Part shown: positions 1 to 6,953 of the stretch, piece after piece
How positions within the stretch are numbered: position 1 is the first letter of the stretch
Layout of the letters: each line of letters starts with the position of its first letter
DNA from: Bryobacterales bacterium
GTDB lineage: Bacteria > Acidobacteriota > Terriglobia > Bryobacterales > Bryobacteraceae
DNA: 8,030 nt
Direction: 5' to 3'
Assembly: GCA_003132865.1 (NCBI GenBank)
Contig: PKYZ01000432.1
Coordinates: 45,450 to 53,479 of the forward strand
Made by a program: the position numbers and the translations under genes
The notes under the pieces: model-generated
Told to the model about the DNA's origin: nothing
The model's input: the letters and a program-made list of their open reading frames with translations, nothing else
Database searches by the model: none

Positions 1-455
1 GTGGGCATGCTGACGAAGCGCATGGACTCCGCCGTGGGCGCGCAATCCAGCACGATGACATCGTACTTGTGCTCGCGCCGGAACTGATTCACATACATCA
101 TGGCGCTCAGTTCTTCCATGCCTGGCAGGATAGCCAGCTCTTCGGCCTCGACATCGCTGATGCCTGTGGTACGCAGCACCGAGACCACGTAGGTTGAAAT
201 CTCGCGCCAGTGGCGCTTGATTTCCTTCTGGATGTTCACTTCCTGGATGGAGAGGTGGTCGTCGATGGGAAAAGGCTCGCTGGTCTTCTCCTGGAACAGG
301 CTGGTTTCAAGGTCGAACGCATCCGCCAGGCTGTGGGCCGGATCGACGCTCATCACCAGGGTGGAATAGCCAAGCCGGGATAACTGCAGGCCCGTGGCCG
401 CCGCAACACTGGTTTTGCCGACGCCGCCCTTACCACTGAACAGCAGGATACGCAT
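1..455 (-). CDS. ArsA/GET3-family ATPase, N-terminal part (runs off left edge)
   Basis: The 151 visible residues are the N-terminal half of the nucleotide-binding domain of an ArsA/GET3-type (SIMIBI, deviant Walker A) ATPase. Seen: the P-loop GKGGVGKTS at residues 8-16 with the signature lysine, a switch I-like SVDPAHSL at 36-43, LPGMEE at 110-115, and a switch II-like LDCAPTAES at 136-144. Textbook ArsA/Get3 reads DTAPTGH here, so this belongs to a divergent bacterial subgroup whose substrate is unknown; arsenite export or tail-anchored protein handling should not be assumed. The rest of the protein lies beyond base 1. The ATG at 455 is chosen because the P-loop then sits at the usual distance from the N-terminus. 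A GAGGT abuts the ATG and a GGAGG lies further upstream inside a hairpin (465-490). It is divergent from the gene at 534. The family call is firm and the specific role is unknown. Confidence 0.9.
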   Translation of the reverse strand, partial: MRILLFSGKGGVGKTSVAAATGLQLSRLGYSTLVMSVDPAHSLADAFDLETSLFQEKTSEPFPIDDHLSIQEVNIQKEIKRHWREISTYVVSVLRTTGISDVEAEELAILPGMEELSAMMYVNQFRREHKYDVIVLDCAPTAESMRFVSMP

Positions 456-464
456 ACCTCATTG

Positions 465-490
465 TAGGGTAAGCCTCCGGCTTGCCCCTA
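465..490. promoter_or_regulatory. strong hairpin between divergent genes, covering a GGAGG of the ArsA-like gene
   Basis: The sequence is an interrupted palindrome. The TAGGG arm (465-469) pairs with CCCTA (486-490), and AAGCC (471-475) pairs with GGCTT (479-483), around a three-base TCC loop. T470 faces G484 and one base is bulged. On the minus strand the structure ends 9 bases before the ATG of the ArsA-like gene, and its loop and inner stem contain the only good GGAGG near that start. On the plus strand it ends 43 bases before the GTG at 534. It could be an RNA element that hides a ribosome site, a protein operator shared by both genes, or a dispersed palindromic repeat. The structure is seen directly; its role is inference. 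Confidence 0.5.
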
Positions 491-533
491 TAAATACATT
501 CAAAGTCATCTCTACAGTTCCGATAAGGGTTTT

Positions 534-914
534 GTGAGCAGCTTCGTAGACAACGCCGTCCAGATCTTTGATGCGGCGGAAAATGCTGTGCGAAGCGGCC
601 ACACTCCTTCGGACATGACTATCCTGATCAGCGCTGAGGGAGGGATTCGAATGGTGGCCGATTCTGATTGGCCGCTGGAGTCTCTCCAAGCCCATCATGG
701 GGCAAGGATGGCCTACCGTGTGAGTCAGCGCGCATCTGCAGTGCGTGTGGAGGGACGGGCAGGTTCTCGGACTTGTTTGTTCGAAACTGAAAAGCCCGAA
801 CGGGCCGCCCGGCTTCTCTTGAATCAGTCCCCGAATTATAACCTTGAGCTGGTGTCAACCCTCCGGCTCGCCAACCCGGAAACCCGCGCTGCACTACAAG
901 CTTACGCTGCGTAG
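534..914 (+). CDS. uncharacterised small protein (126 aa)
   Basis: I do not recognise this family. The protein is soluble-looking: no signal peptide and no membrane segment. It has an N-terminal predicted helix (about residues 3-20), a short beta-like stretch DMTILISAEGGIRMVAD (27-43), a central basic part with RVSQRASAVRVEGRAG, and a C-terminal helical, leucine-rich end. It starts with GTG at 534; AAGGG lies 4 bases upstream as a modest ribosome site, and no earlier in-frame start is better. It is divergent from the ArsA-like ATPase and tail-to-tail with yraN, ending 18 bases from its stop. The opposite-strand frames over the same DNA show no family motif, and this frame has a balanced composition, so I prefer it. 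Function cannot be stated. Confidence 0.6.
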   Translation: MSSFVDNAVQIFDAAENAVRSGHTPSDMTILISAEGGIRMVADSDWPLESLQAHHGARMAYRVSQRASAVRVEGRAGSRTCLFETEKPERAARLLLNQSPNYNLELVSTLRLANPETRAALQAYAA

Positions 915-932
915 AAATTCGTCCTATTCCTC

Positions 933-1364
933 TCATGCGGCCGAAGGCCCGAAAACGTCCCGAAAGTGCGTCACCAAAGGTGGGGTACTGAACACGATGT
1001 TGACCACGTCGAATCGTACTTTTTCCCAGGGAACCTCGGCCTGCCTGGCGTATTCGCGCGCGGTGCGGATCAGGCTGGATTCCTTTTGGCGTCCGATAGC
1101 GCGATCCGGGCTCCCATACTCTTCGGTCCGCCGGGATTTCACCTCGACGAAGACTAGCGTATCCCGCTCCCAGCCGATGAGATCCACTTCACCGTGGCCC
1201 GAAGCCATGCGGTAGTTCCTCGCGACGATGATAATGCCTGCGCGTTGCAGATAGCGATGCGCAATGTCCTCGCCGCGGCGCCCAGTGGCGAGGTCCGGAG
1301 CGAGATGCCGTTTCCGGCCGTGATGCCGGAGCACATCGGCGAATTCGTACAGGCGTCCCATCAT
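933..1364 (-). CDS. yraN: YraN/UPF0102 family protein, predicted PD-(D/E)xK nuclease fold
   Basis: The 143 residues match the UPF0102/YraN family, whose fold is that of Holliday-junction-resolvase-like PD-(D/E)xK nucleases; the cellular role is not settled. Seen motifs, in order: ATGRRGEDIAHRYL (26-39), ARNYR (48-52), GEVDLI (58-63), LVFVEVKSRR (70-79) and RFDVV (117-121). The likely metal-site residues are E32, D61, E74 and K76. Family members are usually about 110-140 aa, which fits. The frame could start at TTG 1403, but that codon has no ribosome site and would add 13 untypical residues. ATG 1364 has GGGG upstream at good spacing, and homologues generally begin close to such a short leader before the conserved block. 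It lies downstream of the methyltransferase on the same strand, separated by a gap of more than 200 bases, so probably has its own promoter. Confidence 0.9.
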   Translation of the reverse strand: MMGRLYEFADVLRHHGRKRHLAPDLATGRRGEDIAHRYLQRAGIIIVARNYRMASGHGEVDLIGWERDTLVFVEVKSRRTEEYGSPDRAIGRQKESSLIRTAREYARQAEVPWEKVRFDVVNIVFSTPPLVTHFRDVFGPSAA

Positions 1365-1591
1365 AGCGAAGACCCCAACCGAAGGAATCGGTACTAGCGC
1401 CAATAACTTTATGGCGCCGGAAACCTAGTTCCCAGAAGGAGTGGTGGGGGAGGGTGGAAAATCTCAAGTAAGAGAGCGGTCTTTCATACAAGCCAGTTGG
1501 ATTCCCGACCGTCATCCGCCCCGCTTGGACGTGTTTAGGGAGGTGACCGGCTAATTTCATTTCAAGAAAGGGAATCTTGCGCCACGCTTAC

Positions 1592-2143
1592 TCATTTGAT
1601 GGCCTCGAACTCGAACTCCATCACTTTGCCCCGGATTACGTAGCACAGATAGTACTCCCAAAACCGGCGGAAGCGCGGGAAATGGTTCACCAGAAACTCA
1701 AACCCCAGGTATCTCCACAACGCCAGCAGGCGAACGTGAACGGAAACCTCGCGGAAGCGCGCCGATGAGTAGTAACCGAAGCCCCCATGGTCGGGGCCAA
1801 AATAGCGGAATGAGAAGCTGTTCAGATGCCAGCGATGAGTGGGGTCGCAGAAAGAGCTGAAGTCGGTGTAGTGAGGCGTGACGATGAGAACCCGGCCGCC
1901 GGGGCTGACCAGGCGATGAAACTCCTCCATGGCGCGGATGACGTCAGAAACGTGCTCGATGACGTGCACGGCGCGCAGGACTTGAAAGGAACTGTCGCGG
2001 AGCGGGTACGGGAACCGATCCAGGTCGCACAGAACGTCGGCGCGGCTGCGGGGATTGCGATCGATGCCGATCGCGCCCGGATATTTATTGATGCCACAGC
2101 CGACGTCTAGAATGCGAGCCGCGGTCACATCGACTTCAGGCAT
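1592..2143 (-). CDS. class I SAM-dependent methyltransferase (Methyltransf_11-like)
   Basis: The 183-residue protein has a Rossmann methyltransferase core. Seen: motif I ILDVGCG (11-17) for SAM binding, an acidic residue in GIDRN (26-30) after strand 2, CDLDRFPY (39-46), the HVIEHV block (60-65) typical of Methyltransf_11, and PGGRVLIVTP (81-90) as the post-motif III strand. The DPTHRWHLN segment (100-108) and an aromatic-rich C-terminus (148-170) probably form the substrate side; the acceptor is unknown. It starts inside the end of the aminotransferase gene: ATG 2143 overlaps that gene's last 19 bases, and a stop in this frame shortly upstream excludes a longer N-terminus. A GGAGG sits almost against the ATG, so translation is probably coupled to the upstream gene. 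Relatives are often found near glycan biosynthesis genes, but nothing here proves that role. Confidence 0.87.
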   Translation of the reverse strand: MPEVDVTAARILDVGCGINKYPGAIGIDRNPRSRADVLCDLDRFPYPLRDSSFQVLRAVHVIEHVSDVIRAMEEFHRLVSPGGRVLIVTPHYTDFSSFCDPTHRWHLNSFSFRYFGPDHGGFGYYSSARFREVSVHVRLLALWRYLGFEFLVNHFPRFRRFWEYYLCYVIRGKVMEFEFEAIK

Positions 2144-3468
2144 TCCTCCAGTGTATCTATAGCGAAGTCGGCTTGATCTCGGCTAATGATCAGCGGAGGG
2201 CAGAGCCGAAGAACGTTACGCCCGGCGCCCAGCACCAACAGGCCGCGCTCGAAGGCCATCGCCACCAAGCGGTCGCGCAGCTCGGGCGCCCGTTCCTTGG
2301 TCGTTTGATCGCGGACCATCTCGATACCGATCATCAGGCCCAGGCCGCGAACATCGCCCACATTCTTGAACTTGGCCGGCCAACTTCGCAAGCGATCCAG
2401 AATATGACCGCCGATGCGGGCCGCATTCGCCGTCAGCTCGCGCTCGAGCAGTTCGATGGTAGCTAGTGCTGCCGCCACCGCCACCGGATTTCCGCCATAG
2501 GTGGAGGCATGCGCTCCGGGCCCCCAGTTCATCACCTCGGCGCGCGACACCATGGCGCTCAGCGGCATCCCGCTTGCGATGCCCTTGGCGACAGTAAGAA
2601 TATCCGGCGTCACACCGAAGTGATCCGCGGCCCACATCTTGCCGGTGCGTCCCATGCCCGATTGGATTTCATCAAAGACCAGCAAGATGCCATGCTTCGA
2701 AGCCAGGCGCGCCAACTCTTCGAAGAACACTTTGGGCGGGACCACGTAACCGCCCTCGCCTTGAATCGGCTCCAGAACAATCGCGGCCACTTCTTCCGCC
2801 GGCAAAGTGGTCCTGAAAAGCTCCTCTTCAATCGCGCGCACGCAATTCACAGCGTGATCCTCGGGCGTTGTACCTTCCGGACGCCGGTAGGGATCGGGAA
2901 ACTGCACATGAAAGACGCCGGGCACCAGCGGCCCGAATCCCTTGCGCTGAACTACTTTGCTACCCGTTAATGAGAGTGCGCCGAGGGTGCGGCCGTGAAA
3001 TGCTCCTCGAAACGCGATGAATTTATCGCGGCCTGTGTGATAGCGAGCCAGCTTCATTGCTGCTTCGACCGCCTCCGCGCCAGAATTACCAAAGTAGACG
3101 CGCCGGGCAACGCCGCCGGGTGCGATTGCAGCCAGCTTCTCGGCCAGTTCGACCATGTTCTCGTAGTAGAAATCCGTGCCGGACATGTGGATCAAACGCT
3201 CGGCCTGATTTTTGATCGCCGCAACTACCTGCGGATGACAATGGCCGGTGGAAACTACTGCGATTCCAGCATTGAAATCGAGAAAACGGTTGCCATCCAC
3301 GTCTTCAACGATGGCGCCCTCTCCGCGGCTCGCCACCAGCGGATAATCGCGCGTGTAGGAGGGCGAGAGCACATTACGGTCGCGCTCCACTAGCGCCTTC
3401 GCGCGTGGGCCGGGCAGCGAAGTCAGGATTTGCGGAAGGTCCAGACGGACAGTTTCACTGGTAAGCAT
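2125..3468 (-). CDS. class-III PLP-dependent aminotransferase (acetylornithine / 4-aminobutyrate aminotransferase family)
   Basis: This 447-residue protein is a complete fold-type I, class-III aminotransferase moving an amino group, probably from an omega-amino or basic amino acid, to 2-oxoglutarate in the cytosol. Seen: cofactor-phosphate loop NSGAEA (128-133), FHGRT (157-161), EPIQGEGG (233-240), DEIQSGMGRTG (266-276) with the pyridine-binding Asp, the Schiff-base lysine K295 in TVAKGIASG, TYGGNP (323-328) and a late Arg (421) before PPL. The N-terminal LPGPRAKALVERD and SYTRDYPLV are typical of the subgroup related to archaeal ornithine aminotransferases and amino acid racemases. Ornithine, lysine, 4-aminobutyrate or even a racemase-like activity all remain possible. 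AGGAG lies 7 bases before ATG 3468, a clear ribosome site. It is the first gene of a two-gene operon with the overlapping methyltransferase and is divergent from the membrane protein gene. Confidence 0.95.
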   Translation of the reverse strand: MLTSETVRLDLPQILTSLPGPRAKALVERDRNVLSPSYTRDYPLVASRGEGAIVEDVDGNRFLDFNAGIAVVSTGHCHPQVVAAIKNQAERLIHMSGTDFYYENMVELAEKLAAIAPGGVARRVYFGNSGAEAVEAAMKLARYHTGRDKFIAFRGAFHGRTLGALSLTGSKVVQRKGFGPLVPGVFHVQFPDPYRRPEGTTPEDHAVNCVRAIEEELFRTTLPAEEVAAIVLEPIQGEGGYVVPPKVFFEELARLASKHGILLVFDEIQSGMGRTGKMWAADHFGVTPDILTVAKGIASGMPLSAMVSRAEVMNWGPGAHASTYGGNPVAVAAALATIELLERELTANAARIGGHILDRLRSWPAKFKNVGDVRGLGLMIGIEMVRDQTTKERAPELRDRLVAMAFERGLLVLGAGRNVLRLCPPLIISRDQADFAIDTLEECLKSM

Positions 3469-3622
3469 CTTGAGTCTCCTTCTCTATCGACAGTTTTCGT
3501 TTGGGACAACGCAGAACAGAGGAGGGAAAGGGCTTAGTCGGAGCCGAACAGGGAGGGACGAGCTGTGGATGGCAGAGACATCTGTAAGTCGCTGTATTTA
3601 GTATAGCTGCGAATGCCCGCAA

Positions 3623-5458
3623 ATGCACGCAAATTTTCCGAAAGCGCCTAACCAGAAACGAGAAACCAGAAACGGTTCTATCATTGATAAAGTGTCGCGC
3701 CGCACCCGCAACTCTCAACCAACTTCAGCCGTTGCGAACGAGCCAGTCGCCGTGCCCGAGCGACGCGAGCCGGTTTGGCTTCGCCCCATTGTCTTGGTGC
3801 TGGCCGCGATCTGTCTGATCGGCATGTTCTCCACCGAGGTCTCAGGCTATGACACCTGGTGGCACCTCAAAACGGGCGAGTACATCGTCCACTACCGCGC
3901 CTTGCCGGTCCCCGATCCGTTCTCTTACACCACCTATCTTGGCAAGCCAGCGTATCCGGGCGAGGAGCAGGTCCGCCACTTCAATCTCACTCACGAGTGG
4001 CTGGCACAGGCGATTCTCTACGGTATCTACGCCGCCGCGGGCGCACCCGGGTTAGTGATATTCAAAGCGCTGCTGCTGGCCGCGCTCTGTTCGCTTACTG
4101 GCCTGATTGCCGCGCGGCGTACGGGCAATTTCTACGCAGGCTTGGCCGCGGCTTTTGCTGCCTCGATGTTGGCGGTCGAGTTTGCTTCCGATCGTCCGGC
4201 GATCATCACGTTTCTAATGGTCGCCGTTTTTGTCGCCATTTTCGAATTGCGCTGGCCGTTGTGGTTGCTGCCGCCGCTTGCCCTACTTTGGGCGAACTGC
4301 CATGGTGGCTTTTTTCTCGGCTGGGTGGTCATGGGAGCTTACTCGGTGGAAGCCGTGATCCTGCACTTTCGAAAGCAGCCGATGGAAGACGACGTACGCA
4401 TCTGGAAAATGTCCGCCCTGGCGATCGCGATTTCATTTCTCAATCCCAACGGTTTCCACGTTCTCGACACGCTTTTCCGCTATCGGAATAGTTATCTCAC
4501 CTCAACGTTGATTGAATGGCATTCGCCCTATCTCTGGGGTCCGCCCTATTTTTTCGACATCCTGCTCTATGCTGCAGCGGCCGTGCTGCTGCTTTCCTGG
4601 CGCAAGGTCCGCATAGCGGACTGGCTGCTCTTCGCCGCCTTCGCTGCCGCGGCGCTCACGGCCTATCGGAACATTCTGTTGATTGGATTTCTCGCGCCCA
4701 TCCTGATCGCCACCTGGCTTCCGCGCCGGTTCCGCGCTCCGCGATTCATCGGGCTGGGTGCGATCGTTTGTCTGCTAATCGTACTCACCACGGGAGTGGC
4801 GCGGGGCAGCTTTTTCCAATTTCGCGCGGCGCTTTGGGAATATCCTGCGGGCGCTGTCGAGTTTTTGCGCGCCCACGCCATCTCGAAGCCCATGTTCAAC
4901 ACGTATGAATATGGCGGCTACTTGATCTGGCGGCTGTGGCCGCAGCAACGTACCTTTGTGGACGGCCGCGCGCTAAATGAATCCGTCTACCAGGATTACC
5001 GGCGCATCCTCTATAATTCCGGCGCGACCCCCAACGTGCTCGGCAGCGAATGCCAGCGCCTGCTGGATCGCTATGCGGTCCGCGTAATTGTCATGAATAC
5101 CTTCGAGTATGTCACTGGCGCTTTCTATCCGCTCGCCCTGGCGCTGGGCAACCCCATTGCCTCCGATTGGCAACTGGTGTACGAAGATCCGCAAAGCTTG
5201 ATCTTCATGCGCGACCCGCCCGCCGGTATCCAGGTGCTGGACAAAGCACGCCAGAGCATCGAGCACATGGAGGCGGAATGCACTCTGCATATCGAGCACG
5301 AGCCTGAGTATCCGCTGTGCGCGCGCTCACTGGCCGATCTGTCGTTGCGAGCCGGGGACAACGAGCGGGCAAAGCGAATGCTGAGCTTGTATCTCGCCAA
5401 CGCGACTCAAAAAGATCCGTCGGCGGAACAGGCGCTCCGCCGTTTAATGCGGCCGTAA
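3623..5458 (+). CDS. large polytopic membrane protein, GT-C glycosyltransferase-like layout
   Basis: This 611-residue (maximum) protein has a cytoplasmic basic N-tail, a first membrane helix (about 54-73), then a loop with YDTWWHLKTGEYI (76-88). Around ten further hydrophobic segments follow to about residue 393, then a soluble C-terminal region. Other notable spots: HEWLAQ (124-129), SDRPAI (189-194), WANCHGGFFLGW (223-234), NPNG (274-277), EWHSP (298-302), NTYEYGGYLIW (426-436) and VDGRALNESVYQDY (446-459). An acidic residue in the first large loop is the hallmark of GT-C lipid-linked-sugar transferases, so such a role is possible but unproven. The last 60 residues look helical and TPR-like (PLCARSLADLSLRAGDNERA). 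The start is uncertain: ATG 3623 has no ribosome site and its first codons cross a heptamer repeat; GTG 3692 (588 aa) is a plausible alternative. It is divergent from the aminotransferase operon. Confidence 0.85.
   Translation: MHANFPKAPNQKRETRNGSIIDKVSRRTRNSQPTSAVANEPVAVPERREPVWLRPIVLVLAAICLIGMFSTEVSGYDTWWHLKTGEYIVHYRALPVPDPFSYTTYLGKPAYPGEEQVRHFNLTHEWLAQAILYGIYAAAGAPGLVIFKALLLAALCSLTGLIAARRTGNFYAGLAAAFAASMLAVEFASDRPAIITFLMVAVFVAIFELRWPLWLLPPLALLWANCHGGFFLGWVVMGAYSVEAVILHFRKQPMEDDVRIWKMSALAIAISFLNPNGFHVLDTLFRYRNSYLTSTLIEWHSPYLWGPPYFFDILLYAAAAVLLLSWRKVRIADWLLFAAFAAAALTAYRNILLIGFLAPILIATWLPRRFRAPRFIGLGAIVCLLIVLTTGVARGSFFQFRAALWEYPAGAVEFLRAHAISKPMFNTYEYGGYLIWRLWPQQRTFVDGRALNESVYQDYRRILYNSGATPNVLGSECQRLLDRYAVRVIVMNTFEYVTGAFYPLALALGNPIASDWQLVYEDPQSLIFMRDPPAGIQVLDKARQSIEHMEAECTLHIEHEPEYPLCARSLADLSLRAGDNERAKRMLSLYLANATQKDPSAEQALRRLMRP
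3654..3674 (+). repeat. three tandem heptamers AGAAAC(G/C)
   Basis: Three direct copies of AGAAACG / AGAAACC / AGAAACG follow each other without gaps (3654-3660, 3661-3667, 3668-3674). Counting the preceding AACC, this gives a perfect 11-base direct repeat 14 bases apart. Heptameric tandem repeats usually lie in intergenic DNA, so their presence inside the first codons of the membrane protein frame argues that translation may start further downstream, for example at GTG 3692. They could also be binding sites for a regulator of the divergent genes; nothing more can be said from one window. Confidence 0.6.
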
Positions 5459-5486
5459 CGAGCGAAACAATTGCGATAATCGCTCG
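5459..5486 (+). repeat. inverted repeat directly after the membrane protein stop
   Basis: CGAGCGA (5459-5465) and TCGCTCG (5480-5486) form a perfect 7-bp stem around a 14-base loop, beginning on the base after the stop codon of the membrane protein gene. No T-run follows, so it is not a textbook intrinsic terminator. It may still stabilise the 3' end of the mRNA or separate it from the tRNA gene. Its right arm lies within the possible tRNA promoter. Confidence 0.45.
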
Positions 5487-5498
5487 AAGTTGGATAAA
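5471..5498 (+). promoter_or_regulatory. possible sigma-70-type promoter of the tRNA-Thr gene
   Basis: TTGCGA (5471-5476) and GATAAA (5493-5498) each match 4 of 6 consensus bases and are separated by 16 bases. This would place the transcript start a few bases before the tRNA 5' end at 5512, as is common for tRNA genes. The match is modest, and read-through from the membrane protein gene is the alternative. Confidence 0.35.
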
Positions 5499-5511
5499 GT
5501 GAAAAGAGCGA

Positions 5512-5587
5512 GCCACCCTAGCTCAGTTGGTAGAGCGGCTGATTCGTAATCAGCAGGTCGCCGGTTCGATCCCGGCGGGTGGCTCCA
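5512..5587 (+). tRNA. trnT: tRNA-Thr, anticodon CGT
   Basis: A full cloverleaf folds. The acceptor stem GCCACCC (5512-5518) pairs perfectly with GGGTGGC (5577-5583). The D arm is GCTC/GAGC (5521-5524 with 5533-5536). The anticodon stem GCTGA/TCAGC (5538-5542 with 5550-5554) carries loop TTCGTAA, with anticodon CGT at 5545-5547, reading ACG (Thr). The variable loop is AGGTC. The T arm GCCGG/CCGGC (5560-5564 with 5572-5576) has loop TTCGATC. The discriminator is T5584 and the CCA end (5585-5587) is encoded. All invariant positions look normal, so the gene should be functional. Its 3' end is the likely insertion point of the element to the right, which would have restored the tRNA sequence on integration. 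Confidence 0.98.
5560..5587. other. probable attachment site (attL) at the 3' end of tRNA-Thr
   Basis: Tyrosine integrases of genomic islands commonly recombine within the T arm and acceptor 3' half of a tRNA gene, and here an integrase gene begins 60 bases beyond the tRNA. The att core would therefore be part of the T arm, acceptor strand and CCA end. I found no second copy of this segment in 5588-8030, so attR would lie to the right of the window and the core boundaries cannot be fixed. The position is inferred from context alone. Confidence 0.4.
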
Positions 5588-5647
5588 ATATTTCAACGGC
5601 TTGCGGTTGGTGCCGATTCATCTGCCCATCCAAAACCCTTCCAGAAC

Positions 5648-6953
5648 TCACGACACGCGTACATTGTTGCCTTCCGCTTCGCGCTTCCGTTTTCGGTCAA
5701 GGAGGTCCGCTTCGAGTGCCAGAGCCGCAGCCTTCACCTCCGCGGGAATCGCTTGCTGATAGATTTTCAGCGTGATCGTTGGGTCGGCGTGGCGCATGTG
5801 GGCCTGCGTGGATTTCGGGTCCTTCGCTTTCGCGCCGAACAGGGTCGAGGATGTTCTCCGTAGCGATTGGTAGTTGAGTCCAGACGTCGGCTTGCCCTTG
5901 GCGGTTGTTCGCACTGCGACGCCAGCGAGTAGCGCGGCCGGCTTCAGCACGCGATTGAGGAAGTTTCCTGGCCGCACCGGAACACCTTTACGTGAGGACG
6001 GAAATAGCCAGCCGTCCAGATCGTCGGGGAGCGTCCCGAGGTAATGCTGGAGGTCGAGCTCCAAGTCCGGCGGCACGTACATAACCGCTTCCGAGGGCAA
6101 GAGTTTTCGTCTGCTTTGTTTCTCCATCGACGATGGCCTCATCGACCAGCAGCCCGTGGGAAAGCACATCTTTCCGGCGAAGTGCGAAAGCTTCTTCCGA
6201 GCGCGGGCCGAGTTGGATTAATATCCGCACCACCAGGTGATCGGAGCCCGAAACGTGCGCTAACAACCGATCGCACTCCTCCAACGTGTGCGAGAGATTG
6301 CTCGACCGCTTCCTCGATTTCGCCCGCAGCTTGCGCGCTGGATTTCGCTCAAGGAGCCCTTTGTCAACCGCGAGATCAAAAATAGCTCGGAGAAACGTGA
6401 TCAATTTGCCCAATAGTGATCGGCTCGACTGCTTCTCCACGTAGCCGTTGAGGAACCGCTGGAGATCGGCCTCAGTATTGGCATAGTCACGGACGCCTCG
6501 GACCCCGAGCTTACCCACCAGGTGATCCTCGATAATCTGCACGTTCACTCGGCTGGTGCTACGCTCCCAGTTGGGCTTGTTCAATTCGATGTATTCCTGC
6601 GCCAGCTCGCCAAAGGTTATCTTGGCGTTGAACGCGGCTGGGGCGCCATTGCTGTCTTGGATTAGCTTCGCCAGCACCTTCCAGGCGTCGGTCTTAGTGA
6701 GCGGCCCGTTGTAGTCCAGAATGAATCCCATCTTCTCGGCGATAGTACGGTCAATGATCTTCTCCGCGCGTTTCACCTTCTCGCGGCCATCCGGCTGGCG
6801 AACGTAAATCCTCCACCGAGCCCAGTATCGACCGCGGGCCAGCTTCCCACGCTTGGGCATGTACTCGCTGAGTTCTCCGCGCTGTGATTTGGGTCGTGAC
6901 AAGTGACGGCCGATGCCTTTCAAGTTGAGCGTTAAAACTGGTGAGTTTATCAT
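5648..6953 (-). pseudogene. tyrosine-type site-specific integrase, interrupted by a one-base frameshift
   Basis: Two overlapping frames give one integrase when joined. The first (6953 to about 6098) has an arm-type DNA-binding beta region RGRYWARWRIYV (40-51), a SAM-like core-binding domain (about 108-205), and catalytic arginine R251 in LGPRSEEAFALRRKD. The second (about 6100 to 5648) continues with SEAVMYVPPDLELDL, the second arginine in NYQSLRRT (QxxR instead of the usual HxxR), H in AHMRHADP, and the tyrosine nucleophile in IYQQAIP. The reading passes from one frame to the other by dropping one base between 6098 and 6110, near an AAAA run; the joined protein would be about 434 aa, a normal length. 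GGGGAG lies 7 bases before ATG 6953, and the ATG overlaps the stop of the HTH gene, so that start is well supported. It would excise or insert the element at the tRNA-Thr site. Mutation, assembly error and programmed frameshift are all possible, the last least likely. Confidence 0.87.

Noticed and set aside
844..1215. Plus-strand open frame of 123 codons overlapping the yraN gene
   Set aside because: It lies antisense to a gene with clear family motifs and shows no motif of its own.
1365..1591. Gap between yraN and the methyltransferase as a place for an RNA gene or small ORF
   Set aside because: Only a purine-rich run and weak short stems are visible; there is no convincing ORF, terminator or RNA fold.
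3455..3718. Minus-strand 87-codon frame over the divergent intergenic region
   Set aside because: It overlaps the aminotransferase start and ribosome site, has no motif and crosses the heptamer repeat.
6095..6112. Programmed +1 frameshift in the integrase as a working hypothesis
   Set aside because: A CTT codon is present, but there is no stop codon, rare codon or obvious stimulatory element next to it; a plain indel is simpler.
5648..6169. A separate 173-aa gene starting at ATG 6169
   Set aside because: Its first 20 or so residues are a shadow of the integrase frame. The rest is the integrase C-terminal domain, so it is one interrupted gene.
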